Source: Salinimicrobium terrae DSM 17865
Lineage (GTDB): Bacteria; Bacteroidota; Bacteroidia; Flavobacteriales; Flavobacteriaceae
Length of the DNA: 64,000 nt
Direction of reading: 5' to 3'
Assembly (NCBI RefSeq): GCF_000424665.1
Contig: NZ_AUKI01000004.1
Span: forward strand, 1 to 64,000
Of this stretch, positions 26,026 through 34,172 are shown in pieces. The notes under the pieces are model-generated. The model saw only the letters and a program-made list of their open reading frames with translations. It searched no databases and was not told the DNA's origin. Positions within the stretch are counted from its first letter, which is position 1. Each line of letters opens with the position of its first letter. Both the position numbers and the translations under genes were made by a program.

Positions 26026-26219
26026 GATTATTATTTTAGTTGATTCGGCTAATAAATTAATGATGTGTGATAAGTGCCACAATGAGAAATGTCAGGATTA
26101 TAAAAAAATAGAGTCAAATATTTCTTAAACCCTGTCCCAGAGAGGATGGGCTCATTATTTAAAATCAAATCTTCACCACAAATTAACGTTCAACTTTATT
26201 TCTTACTCAGAACTTCCCT

Positions 26220-26227
26220 TATTTTTG
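26220..26227 (+). promoter_or_regulatory. Bacteroidota -7 box (TATTTTTG) before the HAD phosphatase gene
   Basis: Exact TAnnTTTG match ending 22 bases before the ATG at 26250; no obvious -33 element. Confidence 0.45.
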
Positions 26228-26249
26228 CCACTTTTAAGAGGTAAAAAAC

Positions 26250-27068
26250 ATGAATTATTCAAAAATAAAGCTCGTGGTGAGCGATATGGATGGCACTTTA
26301 TTGAACAGTAAACATGAGGTGAGTCCGCAGTTTATAAGAATTTTCAGGGAGCTACAGCAGCAGGATATAAAATTTGCAGTGGCAAGTGGCAGACAGTATT
26401 ACAGCCTTAGCGAACGTATGGACGCGATTAAGGATGAGCTTATCTATATAGCCGAGAATGGTGCTATTGTAATGCATAGAGATGAACAACTGCATATTGT
26501 TCCCATGGAGAAGGAGGTAGTCCATGAGATCATTAAAGAAGTCCGGAAGCTTGGCGGTAAATACCTTATTCTCTGCGGAAGGGACCAAGCCTATATTGAA
26601 AGTACAGATCCAGAATTTATGGAACCTTTTCTTAATCATTATGAGAAGTATAAGGTTGTGGACGATCTTCTGGAAGTGAAGGATGACCTCTTTCTTAAAT
26701 TTACTATATGTGACTTAAGCGGAGCAGAAAAGAATTCCCTGCCGCACCTGAAACATTTTAAAAATCGCCTGCAGGTCAAACTATCGGGGGAAATCTGGAT
26801 AGATTTTAATGATAAAGAAGCACAGAAAGGAAACGCTTTAAAGGCAGTGCAGGAGAAAATGGGAGTTAAAGAAGAGGAAACAGTAGCATTTGGGGATTAC
26901 CTGAATGACATTGAATTATTTCAGCACTCAGGTTACAGCTACGCAATGAAAAATGCACATCAGGAAGTTAAAGATGTTGCTACGCATCATGCCGGTAGTA
27001 ATGATGAACTGGGAGTGGAAAAAGTATTGGAAGAACTCTTAAATTCTATAAAATCGACCAAAGCATAA
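26250..27068 (+). CDS. Cof-type HAD-superfamily (IIB) phosphatase
   Basis: A 272-residue haloacid-dehalogenase phosphatase. Motif I is VVSDMDGTLLNSKHEVS (nucleophile Asp in DMDGT), motif II VASGRQYYS, and motif III/IV AFGDYLNDIELFQHSGYSYAM with the metal-binding GDxxND. The large cap between residues ~85 and ~190 is the C2B type seen in Cof/YidA-like enzymes, which dephosphorylate sugar phosphates, flavin precursors or other metabolites. Specificity cannot be read. It is a single-gene unit with a promoter box upstream and a hairpin terminator downstream. Confidence 0.92.
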   Translation: MNYSKIKLVVSDMDGTLLNSKHEVSPQFIRIFRELQQQDIKFAVASGRQYYSLSERMDAIKDELIYIAENGAIVMHRDEQLHIVPMEKEVVHEIIKEVRKLGGKYLILCGRDQAYIESTDPEFMEPFLNHYEKYKVVDDLLEVKDDLFLKFTICDLSGAEKNSLPHLKHFKNRLQVKLSGEIWIDFNDKEAQKGNALKAVQEKMGVKEEETVAFGDYLNDIELFQHSGYSYAMKNAHQEVKDVATHHAGSNDELGVEKVLEELLNSIKSTKA

Positions 27069-27091
27069 TATTCTCGAATAAATTCAGAAAC

Positions 27092-27131
27092 TAAAAAGGC
27101 CATTCCCTGATAAAAAGGAATGGCTTTTTTA
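27092..27131 (+). terminator. Bidirectional hairpin terminator
   Basis: AAAAAGGCCATTCC, a 10-base loop, GGAATGGCTTTTTT. It lies between convergent genes and has T-tracts in both directions. Confidence 0.88.
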
Positions 27132-27145
27132 GTTTATACTTTTAT

Positions 27146-28642
27146 CTAATAAGTTGCGGGTGCTCCCGGCCTTGGCAATGAGTTAAGAATAAATTCTCTC
27201 AGGTCATCATTTGCCTTTTTAAGGTCTTCATTTCTCAGGTACATCATATGTCCACTTCGATAGCCTTTAAAGCTCAACCTGTCGCGCATCTTCCCGCTTG
27301 GATCTAACTGCCACATCGTGTATTTGGCATCAAAATAAGTGGTGGCCCCATCGAAATATCCACTTTGGATCAAGACGTCCAGGTTAGGATTTTGGGCCAT
27401 AGCCTGTCGCAGATTTTCTCCGGTATTATTACCGCTCCTGTCCCAAGGGTGCACAGGACCAAACATATAATAAGTAAGGTCTGTTTTGAAATTGAGATCA
27501 TTTCGAAGATAATGGTTTATCGCAGGTGTAAAGGAGTGCAGCCAGGAAGTAAGTTCAGAATTATAATCGGGGGAATCCCCGGCTTCCTTGCGATCCAACC
27601 CTACGTATCGGGAATCAAGTCTTCCTACCGTTAAACCTTTTTGATCTCTTAGAAGATCTTTCCAGAAATATCTGTAAGGAACTTCCAGATTATGCTGAAG
27701 GATTTCTTCCTGCGAGATTCCGGAATAGCGTGCCATAGTTGCGGCTACTTCCTGTTTCCTTTCCTCCTCCAAAAAGCCTCCTTTTGCCAGGGCCGGTAAT
27801 AAATCATTTATGGCGTATTGTTCCACTTCCGGAAGCAGCTCTTCTAAATCCCTTTTTTGAAGGTCTTCCGGAAGTAGATTGTGATACCATGCGGCAGCGG
27901 TAAAGTAGGGGAGACGGTTTGCAACTTCTACCGGACCTTCTCTGTCTATTCCAATCTCTGTAGGTGAAACCAGAATCACCCCATTGAGATACATCCACTG
28001 TGAATTCTGCAGCTCCAATGCTAATCCCGAAACCCTGGTCGTTCCATAACTTTCCCCGATAAGGTATTTAGGAGACAGCCACCGGTCATATCGGGTAACA
28101 AATGTATTGATCCATTTGGCGAGGTAACTAACATCTGCATTCACACCAAAAAATTGATCACGATCCCGTTTTTTCTCTCCTTCAGGCTCAATTATTCGTG
28201 AGAATGCGGTATTTACAGGATTGACGTACACAATATCGGCGATATCAAGAATAGAATAAGGATTTTCTTTAATGCCATAAGGCTGTACGGGGAAACCTTC
28301 GGGATCTATTTCCAGTACGCGTGGCCCGGTGTAGGCTATATGCATCCAAACAGAAGCAGACCCAGGTCCACCATTGAAGGAGATTACCAACGGCCGATTC
28401 TTCAGGTCCCGGGCGTCGTCTCTTTTATAGTAAGTATAAAACAAACTGGCAATAGCTTCGCCGGAGTCATTCCAAACAGGTTGGGTACCGGTAATAGCAG
28501 TGTAATCTATTCTCTGGCCATTGATATTGACCCTGTGAGAGGTAGCAACCGTAGTATCTACAGGAACTTCAACTGATTTCTGTGCCGTAGCTTCAGAGTT
28601 AAAAAAAGCGAAAAAGATCGCCAAGCAAATAATTTTTTTCAT
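27146..28642 (-). CDS. Serine carboxypeptidase (S10 family) with signal peptide
   Basis: A 498-residue exported peptidase. The N-terminus is a signal peptide ending near EATAQ. S10 hallmarks are the substrate-binding block RPLVISFNGGPGSASVWMH, the nucleophile in LIGESYGTTRVSG, a late Asp in the SGYFDGATTYFDAKYT region and the catalytic His in GYRSGHMMYLRNEDL. S10 enzymes remove C-terminal residues from peptides at acidic pH. Homologues of this type are common in the periplasm of Bacteroidota and often annotated simply as peptidase S10 or carboxypeptidase. It stands alone, with a terminator at its 3' end. Confidence 0.9.
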   Translation of the reverse strand: MKKIICLAIFFAFFNSEATAQKSVEVPVDTTVATSHRVNINGQRIDYTAITGTQPVWNDSGEAIASLFYTYYKRDDARDLKNRPLVISFNGGPGSASVWMHIAYTGPRVLEIDPEGFPVQPYGIKENPYSILDIADIVYVNPVNTAFSRIIEPEGEKKRDRDQFFGVNADVSYLAKWINTFVTRYDRWLSPKYLIGESYGTTRVSGLALELQNSQWMYLNGVILVSPTEIGIDREGPVEVANRLPYFTAAAWYHNLLPEDLQKRDLEELLPEVEQYAINDLLPALAKGGFLEEERKQEVAATMARYSGISQEEILQHNLEVPYRYFWKDLLRDQKGLTVGRLDSRYVGLDRKEAGDSPDYNSELTSWLHSFTPAINHYLRNDLNFKTDLTYYMFGPVHPWDRSGNNTGENLRQAMAQNPNLDVLIQSGYFDGATTYFDAKYTMWQLDPSGKMRDRLSFKGYRSGHMMYLRNEDLKKANDDLREFILNSLPRPGAPATY

Positions 28643-28703
28643 TTTCAGGATTTAATTAAAAGCCTAAAAATAGAAATTTCAGCGGGAAAAAGAGGCTTAA
28701 ATC

Positions 28704-29549
28704 TTAAAAGGAGTATTGCAGAGAAAGTCCCTGGTATTCATTTCCTTGTACATCCAGTCCCATTGTGGGAGCGATTACAAGATTGCTTTCTTTCTTTTTG
28801 TGAAATTCAGGAATCAAAATTCCACTGGCTGCACCAATTGCGTAGCCCACGATGTTATCGGTTAAAAAATGCTTTCCCGCTTTAGATCTTAAATAGGCTA
28901 CCCATCCAGGAACAATAGCTGCGGCAGTCCATACATAAGGTTTAGCTGCGGAGTCTGGATAAAAGTCGTTATAGATTTTGGCTGCGAAAAAGGTAGCAGA
29001 GGCAGTTGCTGCGGTGTGTCCTGCGAAAAATGATCTTTGGGCACCGCTTTCGGTGCGCTCCCCTTCGGGTACAGAAGTGTTATATACCAAAGGTCGCGGT
29101 CTGTCTATCAACCCGGCAGTGATAGTGTACATTGCTCCGGTAGTTGCCATGCTTTCTACAAACAAAATTGAAATCTGACCTGCATTAGATCGCATATTTT
29201 TATCTGCCAGCATCATTACTACCGGTACAGCAAAGGATCCGTAAAAAGGATAATCACTTAATGTACTCGCCTCTGGACTATAGTTACCGGCTAAAAACCT
29301 GTCTATTTTTGGGACATCATCTTTTGATAAGTTATTCATTTCTGCGACAGTGAGACCTTCTTTATCCTGGATGAATTTAAATCCCAGAGCATTAAGTCCT
29401 AAGGATAAGCCCAGATAAGGACCGTCAACTGCCCAGCTGATTTCATAGGGAGAACTGGATTTGTCGCCGGTATTAGAGGAATAAGTTTGGGAATAGGTGG
29501 AAAAGGAAAATAAGAATATAAAGATTAGGGGGAATATGGAATTCTTCAT
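28704..29549 (-). CDS. PAP2-family membrane-associated phosphatase
   Basis: A 281-residue protein with a signal peptide (MKNSIFPLIFIFLFSFSTYS, start at 29549). PAP2 motifs: LIDRPRPLVYN (motif 1), FFAGHTAATASATFF (motif 2, a variant of PSGH) and RSKAGKHFLTDNIVGYAIG (motif 3 with the catalytic His). This matches acid-phosphatase-like lipid phosphatases acting on undecaprenyl pyrophosphate, lipid A or phosphatidate. The C-terminus (GNEYQGLSLQYSF) ends in the aromatic residue typical of outer-membrane barrels, so outer-membrane location is possible, as in related Bacteroidota proteins. Substrate unknown. Confidence 0.8.
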   Translation of the reverse strand: MKNSIFPLIFIFLFSFSTYSQTYSSNTGDKSSSPYEISWAVDGPYLGLSLGLNALGFKFIQDKEGLTVAEMNNLSKDDVPKIDRFLAGNYSPEASTLSDYPFYGSFAVPVVMMLADKNMRSNAGQISILFVESMATTGAMYTITAGLIDRPRPLVYNTSVPEGERTESGAQRSFFAGHTAATASATFFAAKIYNDFYPDSAAKPYVWTAAAIVPGWVAYLRSKAGKHFLTDNIVGYAIGAASGILIPEFHKKKESNLVIAPTMGLDVQGNEYQGLSLQYSF

Positions 29550-29735
29550 CGTTAAAATTATTTTGGTCAAATCTCGCGGTTTTGGCAATTATTACCTGAA
29601 GAATTAACGCAATTATAAGAGTGGTTACGTGCCTTTTCAGAAAACTTTTAAATAATTCTTCTTTTTTGTACGTCTATAATGGAACTCAATCATAATTGAA
29701 ATGTTTATATTACACATTAAATATTTAAACATTAT

Positions 29736-29743
29736 TATCTTTG
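29736..29743 (+). promoter_or_regulatory. Bacteroidota -7 box (TATCTTTG) before the SRPBCC gene
   Basis: Exact TAnnTTTG match 10 bases before the ATG at 29754; this predicts a very short or nearly leaderless transcript. No clear -33 element. Confidence 0.45.
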
Positions 29744-29753
29744 AAGAAAATTT

Positions 29754-30230
29754 ATGAAATTATATCAACTACAAACTCTCCAGCGATTGCCTATTTCGCT
29801 CAAAGAAGCCTGGAATTTTTTTTCAGATCCTGCAAATCTTAAAACCATTACACCTTCCTATATGGGTTTTGATATCACAGCGGGTGGAGGTCGTCCTATG
29901 TTCGCCGGACAGATTATTCAATATATCGTCACTCCGGTTGCCGGCATCAGGACCAAATGGGTTACGGAAATAACACACGTAAAGGAGCCGGAGTATTTTG
30001 TAGACGAACAGCGATTTGGGCCATATTCTCTTTGGCATCACAAACATTTCTTCAGAGAAATAGACGGGGGAGTGGAAATGGAAGATATAATTGATTATAA
30101 ACTACCGCTGGGTTTATTGGGACAGGCAGTACATCCATTCGTTGTTCGTCCTAAACTAGAGGAGATTTTTAATTTCAGAAGAGAAAAGCTGGAAGAGCTT
30201 TTCGGGACTTATAAAAAAGAAACCACTTAA
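29754..30230 (+). CDS. SRPBCC (START-like) domain protein
   Basis: A 158-residue cytoplasmic protein. The start LQRLPISLKEAWNFFSDPANLKTITP is the usual first strand and helix of the polyketide-cyclase/SRPBCC fold, and LWHKHFF-type aromatic strands and a long C-terminal helix (RPKLEEIFNFRREKLEELF) follow. These proteins bind hydrophobic ligands in a deep cavity, and similar ones accompany epimerases or oxidoreductases in other species. No catalytic residues are evident. It is divergent from the PAP2 gene. Role unknown. Confidence 0.8.
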   Translation: MKLYQLQTLQRLPISLKEAWNFFSDPANLKTITPSYMGFDITAGGGRPMFAGQIIQYIVTPVAGIRTKWVTEITHVKEPEYFVDEQRFGPYSLWHHKHFFREIDGGVEMEDIIDYKLPLGLLGQAVHPFVVRPKLEEIFNFRREKLEELFGTYKKETT

Positions 30231-30299
30231 TCTGCTTTTTAAAACCTTTCGTAAAGATTTCTGAAGCAATTTAAGCGGTTCTGGTACTAACTAAAAAAA

Positions 30300-31754
30300 T
30301 TAGATCTTCTGTGCGGCTTTTTGTTTATAATGACTAAACAGGTCGTGTTCCTTGATCATAGCGGTGGTTCTTTCAGGTAGCATTTCTTCCCAGCCGCCTT
30401 TACCTTCTGCAATCAACTGCAGCACTTCTCTGGAAAATATATCCAGGATGGCAGGATCATAATTAGAGATATCCACAACTTTACCATTATACTTGAAGAA
30501 CTTGTATAGTTCCTTCATTCTTGGATGAACTTTAAGATTTTCGCTGGTCGTAATTTCTCCGGTCTCACGGTCTTTAAACGGATACAGATATACTTTAAGA
30601 TCTTTAAAGAATAACTTACCAAAGGCTTCCAGGATTCCTCCGCTTAGATGCCTGTAGTACTTCTCATCGAAAATATCTACAAGGTTGTTTACACCCATTG
30701 CGAGACCCATTCGTTCTTTCGTATAGCGGGAAAAATATTCCACAACTTTATAGTATTCCTGGAAATTGGAGATCATCACGGTCTGGCCTAGGGAACAAAG
30801 TAACTCTGCCCTGTCCATAAAATCTCTTTCATCTATCTCTCCTTCCGCACGAAGATTGGAGAGGGTTATTTCAAATATAACTTCGGTATTATCTTCAGAA
30901 ACCCTGTTTTCACTCAGGAAAAGCTCCATGGAACGTTTATACATGTCCATATTCACCTTTGTTACCGGTCTAAAGCTACCGCGCAGGGCAAGGATATTCT
31001 TTTTATAAAGAATTTTAGCCGGTAATACGTTGTTCCCATCGGGTGCGAACATAACTGCTTCGGTCATTCCATTCTTGACCAGCTGCAGACTCATTAACCT
31101 GTTATCAACCTTTTCAAAACGAGGTCCGGCGAAATTAATGGTATCTATTTCTATCTGATCTTTATCAATGTGATCATAAAGGTAACGGAGTAATTTCTTG
31201 GGGTTATCATATTTATAATACGCTCCGTAAATAAGATTTACACCAAGGATACCGAGGGTATTTTGTTGCAGGCGCGCATCATTTTCATGAAAACGCACGT
31301 GAAGGCTTATTTCATTATAACCTTCTTCGGGATGCACCTGATATTTTATTCCAACCCAGCCATGGCCTTTGTACTTCTTAGCAAAATCAATAGTGGCAAC
31401 AGTGTTGGCGTAAGTAAAAAATAATTTATTGGGGTGTTTTTCGCGGGAGATCCTTTGTTCGATGAGATTTGTCTCATGAGTAAGCATCTTTTTTAATCTC
31501 TCTTCGGTAACATACCTTCTGTCATCTTCAATTCCGTAGATCGCGTCACTAAAGTCCTTATCGTAGGCACTCATCGCCTTTGCAATCGTTCCTGAAGCTC
31601 CTCCGGCCCTGAAAAAGTTACGGACAGTTTCCTGTCCCGCACCAATTTCAGAAAAGGTTCCGTAAATATTTTCATTCAGGTTAATTCGTAAAGCCTTACT
31701 CTTGATCGACGGGACGTTTTCAAACTCCCTGTCACCCATTATAGTTATTGGCAT
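30300..31754 (-). CDS. Large conserved uncharacterised protein
   Basis: A 484-residue soluble protein I recognise as widely conserved in Flavobacteriia, though I cannot attach a function to it. Conserved-looking blocks are SKALRINLNENIYGTFSEIG, AGQETVRNFFRAGGASGTIA, KAMSAYDKDFSDAIYG, NTLGILGVNLIYGAYY and GMTEAVMFAPDGNNVLPA. Annotations seen for relatives (TonB-dependent receptor, nicotinate-nucleotide adenylyltransferase) are not supported by the sequence: no signal peptide, barrel or HxGH motif is present. The glycine-rich AGQET/GGASG segments may bind a phosphate or nucleotide. It is divergent from the MBL hydrolase gene with about 100 bases between. Confidence 0.6.
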   Translation of the reverse strand: MPITIMGDREFENVPSIKSKALRINLNENIYGTFSEIGAGQETVRNFFRAGGASGTIAKAMSAYDKDFSDAIYGIEDDRRYVTEERLKKMLTHETNLIEQRISREKHPNKLFFTYANTVATIDFAKKYKGHGWVGIKYQVHPEEGYNEISLHVRFHENDARLQQNTLGILGVNLIYGAYYKYDNPKKLLRYLYDHIDKDQIEIDTINFAGPRFEKVDNRLMSLQLVKNGMTEAVMFAPDGNNVLPAKILYKKNILALRGSFRPVTKVNMDMYKRSMELFLSENRVSEDNTEVIFEITLSNLRAEGEIDERDFMDRAELLCSLGQTVMISNFQEYYKVVEYFSRYTKERMGLAMGVNNLVDIFDEKYYRHLSGGILEAFGKLFFKDLKVYLYPFKDRETGEITTSENLKVHPRMKELYKFFKYNGKVVDISNYDPAILDIFSREVLQLIAEGKGGWEEMLPERTTAMIKEHDLFSHYKQKAAQKI

Positions 31755-31850
31755 AGCTGTTTTTTTTTGTGCAAAATGGATTCCTCTGTAGAGAACGCCA
31801 AATTGTATCCAAAGGTACTAAAATGCAGGGCCAAACAAAAAAATAATACT

Positions 31851-31858
31851 TAGTTTTG
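31851..31858 (+). promoter_or_regulatory. -7 box (TAGTTTTG) that decides the start of the MBL hydrolase
   Basis: Exact TAnnTTTG. Its last base is the first base of the GTG at 31858, so transcription would begin downstream of that GTG, favouring the TTG at 31876. Confidence 0.5.
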
Positions 31859-31875
31859 TGGAAAAATTCAGAGCT

Positions 31876-32637
31876 TTGAAGGTTACATTTTTAGGCACAG
31901 GAACTTCGCAGGGAATCCCGGTTATAGGCAGTGATCATCCGGTTTGCCAAAGCGATAATCCTAAAGATAAAAGATTAAGGGTTTCAGTTTTGATTGAAGT
32001 AGACAAACTTAACCTTCTTATTGATTGTGGTCCTGACTTCAGGCAGCAAATGTTGTCAAATAAAGTGCAGCGCATTGATGCTATTTTATATACTCATGAA
32101 CATAATGATCACACCATAGGACTCGACGATATAAGACCTTATTTTTTTCGCCAGGGAGACATTCCTGTATACGCACATGCCCGGGTCCTAACTTCTCTTC
32201 AAAAACGATTTGACTATATCTTTGCTTCCGAAAATAAGTACCCCGGTGCCCCCAGTGTGCAGGAACATGTAATTGAGAACAAATCGTTTACGGTCAAAGG
32301 AATAAATGTTAATCCTGTAAATGTAATGCACAATCGTGTGCAGGTTTTTGGATTCAGGATTCGGGATTTTGCGTATGTGACAGACGCAAAGACCATAGAA
32401 GAAGAAGAGGCAGAAAAGCTTAAAGGTGTTGATGTACTCGTGATCAATGCACTGCGAAAAGAGCCCCACCATTCCCATCTTAACCTGGAAGAAGCTCTTC
32501 AATTTATTAAAAAAATAGGGCCTGAAAAGGCATATCTTACTCACATAAGCCATCACATGGGTTTTCATGACGAGGTGCAGGCCGAACTGCCCGAAAATGT
32601 CTTCCTGGCGTATGACAACCTTCAAATAAAAATTTAA
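31876..32637 (+). CDS. Metallo-beta-lactamase-fold hydrolase (PhnP-like)
   Basis: A hydrolase of about 253 residues with the zinc motif HxHxDH seen as THEHNDHTIGLDD (H74, H76, D78, H79) and further ligands in NVMHNR, VTDAKT and THISHHMGFH. The opening KVTFLGTGTSQGIPVIGS is typical of the PhnP/RNase Z-like branch, often cyclic phosphodiesterases. I use the TTG at 31876 because the family begins right at KVTFLGTG and the promoter box overlaps the alternative GTG at 31858. The next gene starts immediately after its stop, so the two are co-expressed. Confidence 0.85.
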   Translation: MKVTFLGTGTSQGIPVIGSDHPVCQSDNPKDKRLRVSVLIEVDKLNLLIDCGPDFRQQMLSNKVQRIDAILYTHEHNDHTIGLDDIRPYFFRQGDIPVYAHARVLTSLQKRFDYIFASENKYPGAPSVQEHVIENKSFTVKGINVNPVNVMHNRVQVFGFRIRDFAYVTDAKTIEEEEAEKLKGVDVLVINALRKEPHHSHLNLEEALQFIKKIGPEKAYLTHISHHMGFHDEVQAELPENVFLAYDNLQIKI

Positions 32638-33135
32638 ATGCGGAAAAGTTTTTTAATGTACCTGTTCGTTTTCACAATCCTACTAGCGGTAATTTTCTAC
32701 GTGAACGGCAGTAAAGTAGTAGCATCAAAAGATAAAGAAATTGAATTCCTAAGGGAACAACTGGAGGAACAAAAATATAGTGGTGATAGTGCAGCAGAAT
32801 CTATTATTCAGGAGGACACCTTTTCGCTTATTTCTAATGAAGAAGCGCTTACCTACCTGGAAAACCGTGGTTTTGATCCTGCTGAAATAATCTTAAAAGT
32901 AGAGGAGGCTCTTATAAGCAGAAATACTGCAGAGGAAGATAACGACCTGGTCCCGTATGAGGGAATGAGTGGACCTTTCAGGATCAACAAGGTGAAACTT
33001 CTCAACCATAAATGGGCCATTGCAAGTTTTACTGATGGAACTTACTGGGGCGACTTACTAATTAGCTTCGAAATTGATGAAGAAGGTAATGTGGAGGTCT
33101 TTTCTGAAAAGGCCGTGCTATATCCCCAAAATTAA
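32638..33135 (+). CDS. Membrane-anchored hypothetical protein
   Basis: A 165-residue protein with an uncleaved N-terminal membrane helix (SFLMYLFVFTILLAVIFYV), a short charged coiled-coil-like linker (SKDKEIEFLREQLEEQK) and a C-terminal domain ending in GTYWGDLLISFEIDEEGNVEVF. It starts directly after the MBL hydrolase stop (no gap) and ends in a 4-base tail-to-tail overlap with the carboxylesterase gene. Homologues exist next to MBL hydrolases in related bacteria as far as I recall, but I know of no function. Confidence 0.65.
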   Translation: MRKSFLMYLFVFTILLAVIFYVNGSKVVASKDKEIEFLREQLEEQKYSGDSAAESIIQEDTFSLISNEEALTYLENRGFDPAEIILKVEEALISRNTAEEDNDLVPYEGMSGPFRINKVKLLNHKWAIASFTDGTYWGDLLISFEIDEEGNVEVFSEKAVLYPQN

Positions 33136-33794
33136 AGCTGCTCTTCGAGCCACTTTCTAAGCTCCTGAAAATTTTGTGGTGCAACGCCATGCCCTACAGG
33201 AAATTCAGAAAATGTGTTCTCAATCTTTAAAGTATCTAGAAAGGGCTTGGTCTTTCGCGCCCATTCTACAGGGATTACCTGGTCTGCCGTACCGTGAGAA
33301 CTGTAAACAGAGAGGTTTGAAAAATCATTCTTCTCATATTCCTGCTTCAGGATTTCCTTATTAATGTAGCCGCTTAAGCCAATAACATTCTTGATCTTTT
33401 CGGGATAGGAGAGGGCTACAGCAAAACTAAGGATACATCCCTGACTAAAACCAACAAGGGTAACATTGGTTGGATCTACAGGATATTCTTCAATAACCTC
33501 ATCCAGAAATTGCATGATCTTTTCACGGGAGACCACCGCCTGATTATCGTCGCTGAATTTCCCGTCTGTACTTCCCTGCCAGTGAATAGCATACCATGCG
33601 TTTCCATAGGGAGCCATGGGATACGGTGCTCTTACGGAAATTATAAAAAGTTCGTCGGGAAGATCTTCTGCAAAAGAGAACAGATCCTCTTCATTGCTGC
33701 CATAACCGTGCAACATAATTAGAAGAGGGGCTTTTTCTACATGCTTCTTAGGCTTTCTTATTAAGTGATATAAAGTAAATGTTTCTGCTTCCAT
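33132..33794 (-). CDS. Alpha/beta-hydrolase, phospholipase/carboxylesterase family
   Basis: A 220-residue cytoplasmic esterase of the YpfH/carboxylesterase type. The triad is seen as the nucleophile Ser in VGFSQGCILSF, Asp in SSHGTADQVIPVEWA and His in FPVGHGVAPQNF. The oxyanion-hole region is MLHGYGSNEEDLFSF. Natural substrates of such enzymes are small acyl esters or thioesters. The start codon overlaps the stop of the upstream small membrane-protein gene by one base (TAATG), indicating coupling. Confidence 0.87.
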   Translation of the reverse strand: MEAETFTLYHLIRKPKKHVEKAPLLIMLHGYGSNEEDLFSFAEDLPDELFIISVRAPYPMAPYGNAWYAIHWQGSTDGKFSDDNQAVVSREKIMQFLDEVIEEYPVDPTNVTLVGFSQGCILSFAVALSYPEKIKNVIGLSGYINKEILKQEYEKNDFSNLSVYSSHGTADQVIPVEWARKTKPFLDTLKIENTFSEFPVGHGVAPQNFQELRKWLEEQL

Positions 33795-34120
33795 TAATTA
33801 ATTGTACTAAACCATTTTTGAAATTGTTTTCCTAAAATAGGCACTTCGTTTCTTTCTCCCTGTATAGCACCAATTAAGCCATACCCTACCAAAACAACAA
33901 TAAAAATATAAAATGGAGCTGATATCAACCAGGAGTTAAACCATGAAACGATCATCCCCAGCAGGTAGAAAGTAATATGAATTCCCAGCCCCTGTCTAAT
34001 GTGAAAAGAGGCAAATGGGTTCTTTGAATCATTATTGAGAAAATAGGCAATTATAGTTCCTATTATAGTTAAATAGGCCCAAATTGCTGCAGCTTTTCCC
34101 TCGTTTGCGACGCTTTCCAT
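33794..34120 (-). CDS. Small DUF4870/Tic20-like membrane protein
   Basis: A 108-residue protein with three to four membrane segments (AAIWAYLTIIGTIIAYFL, LGIHITFYLLGMIVSWF, FYIFIVVLVGYGLIGAI). The central FASFHIRQGLGIHI (residues in the FHxRQG pattern) is the hallmark of DUF4870/Tic20-like small membrane proteins. Role unknown; a transport-component name is sometimes applied without evidence. It is one base overlapped with the esterase gene. Confidence 0.7.
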   Translation of the reverse strand: MESVANEGKAAAIWAYLTIIGTIIAYFLNNDSKNPFASFHIRQGLGIHITFYLLGMIVSWFNSWLISAPFYIFIVVLVGYGLIGAIQGERNEVPILGKQFQKWFSTIN

Positions 34121-34172
34121 GGTGAAATAATTAAGCCATAAATTTACCGAATTTCCTGCTTTTATACAGATT

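Noticed and set aside
30300-31754. TonB-dependent receptor or nicotinate-nucleotide adenylyltransferase
   Set aside because: No signal peptide, beta-barrel strand pattern or HxGH motif is visible; these labels seem to be annotation transfer errors.
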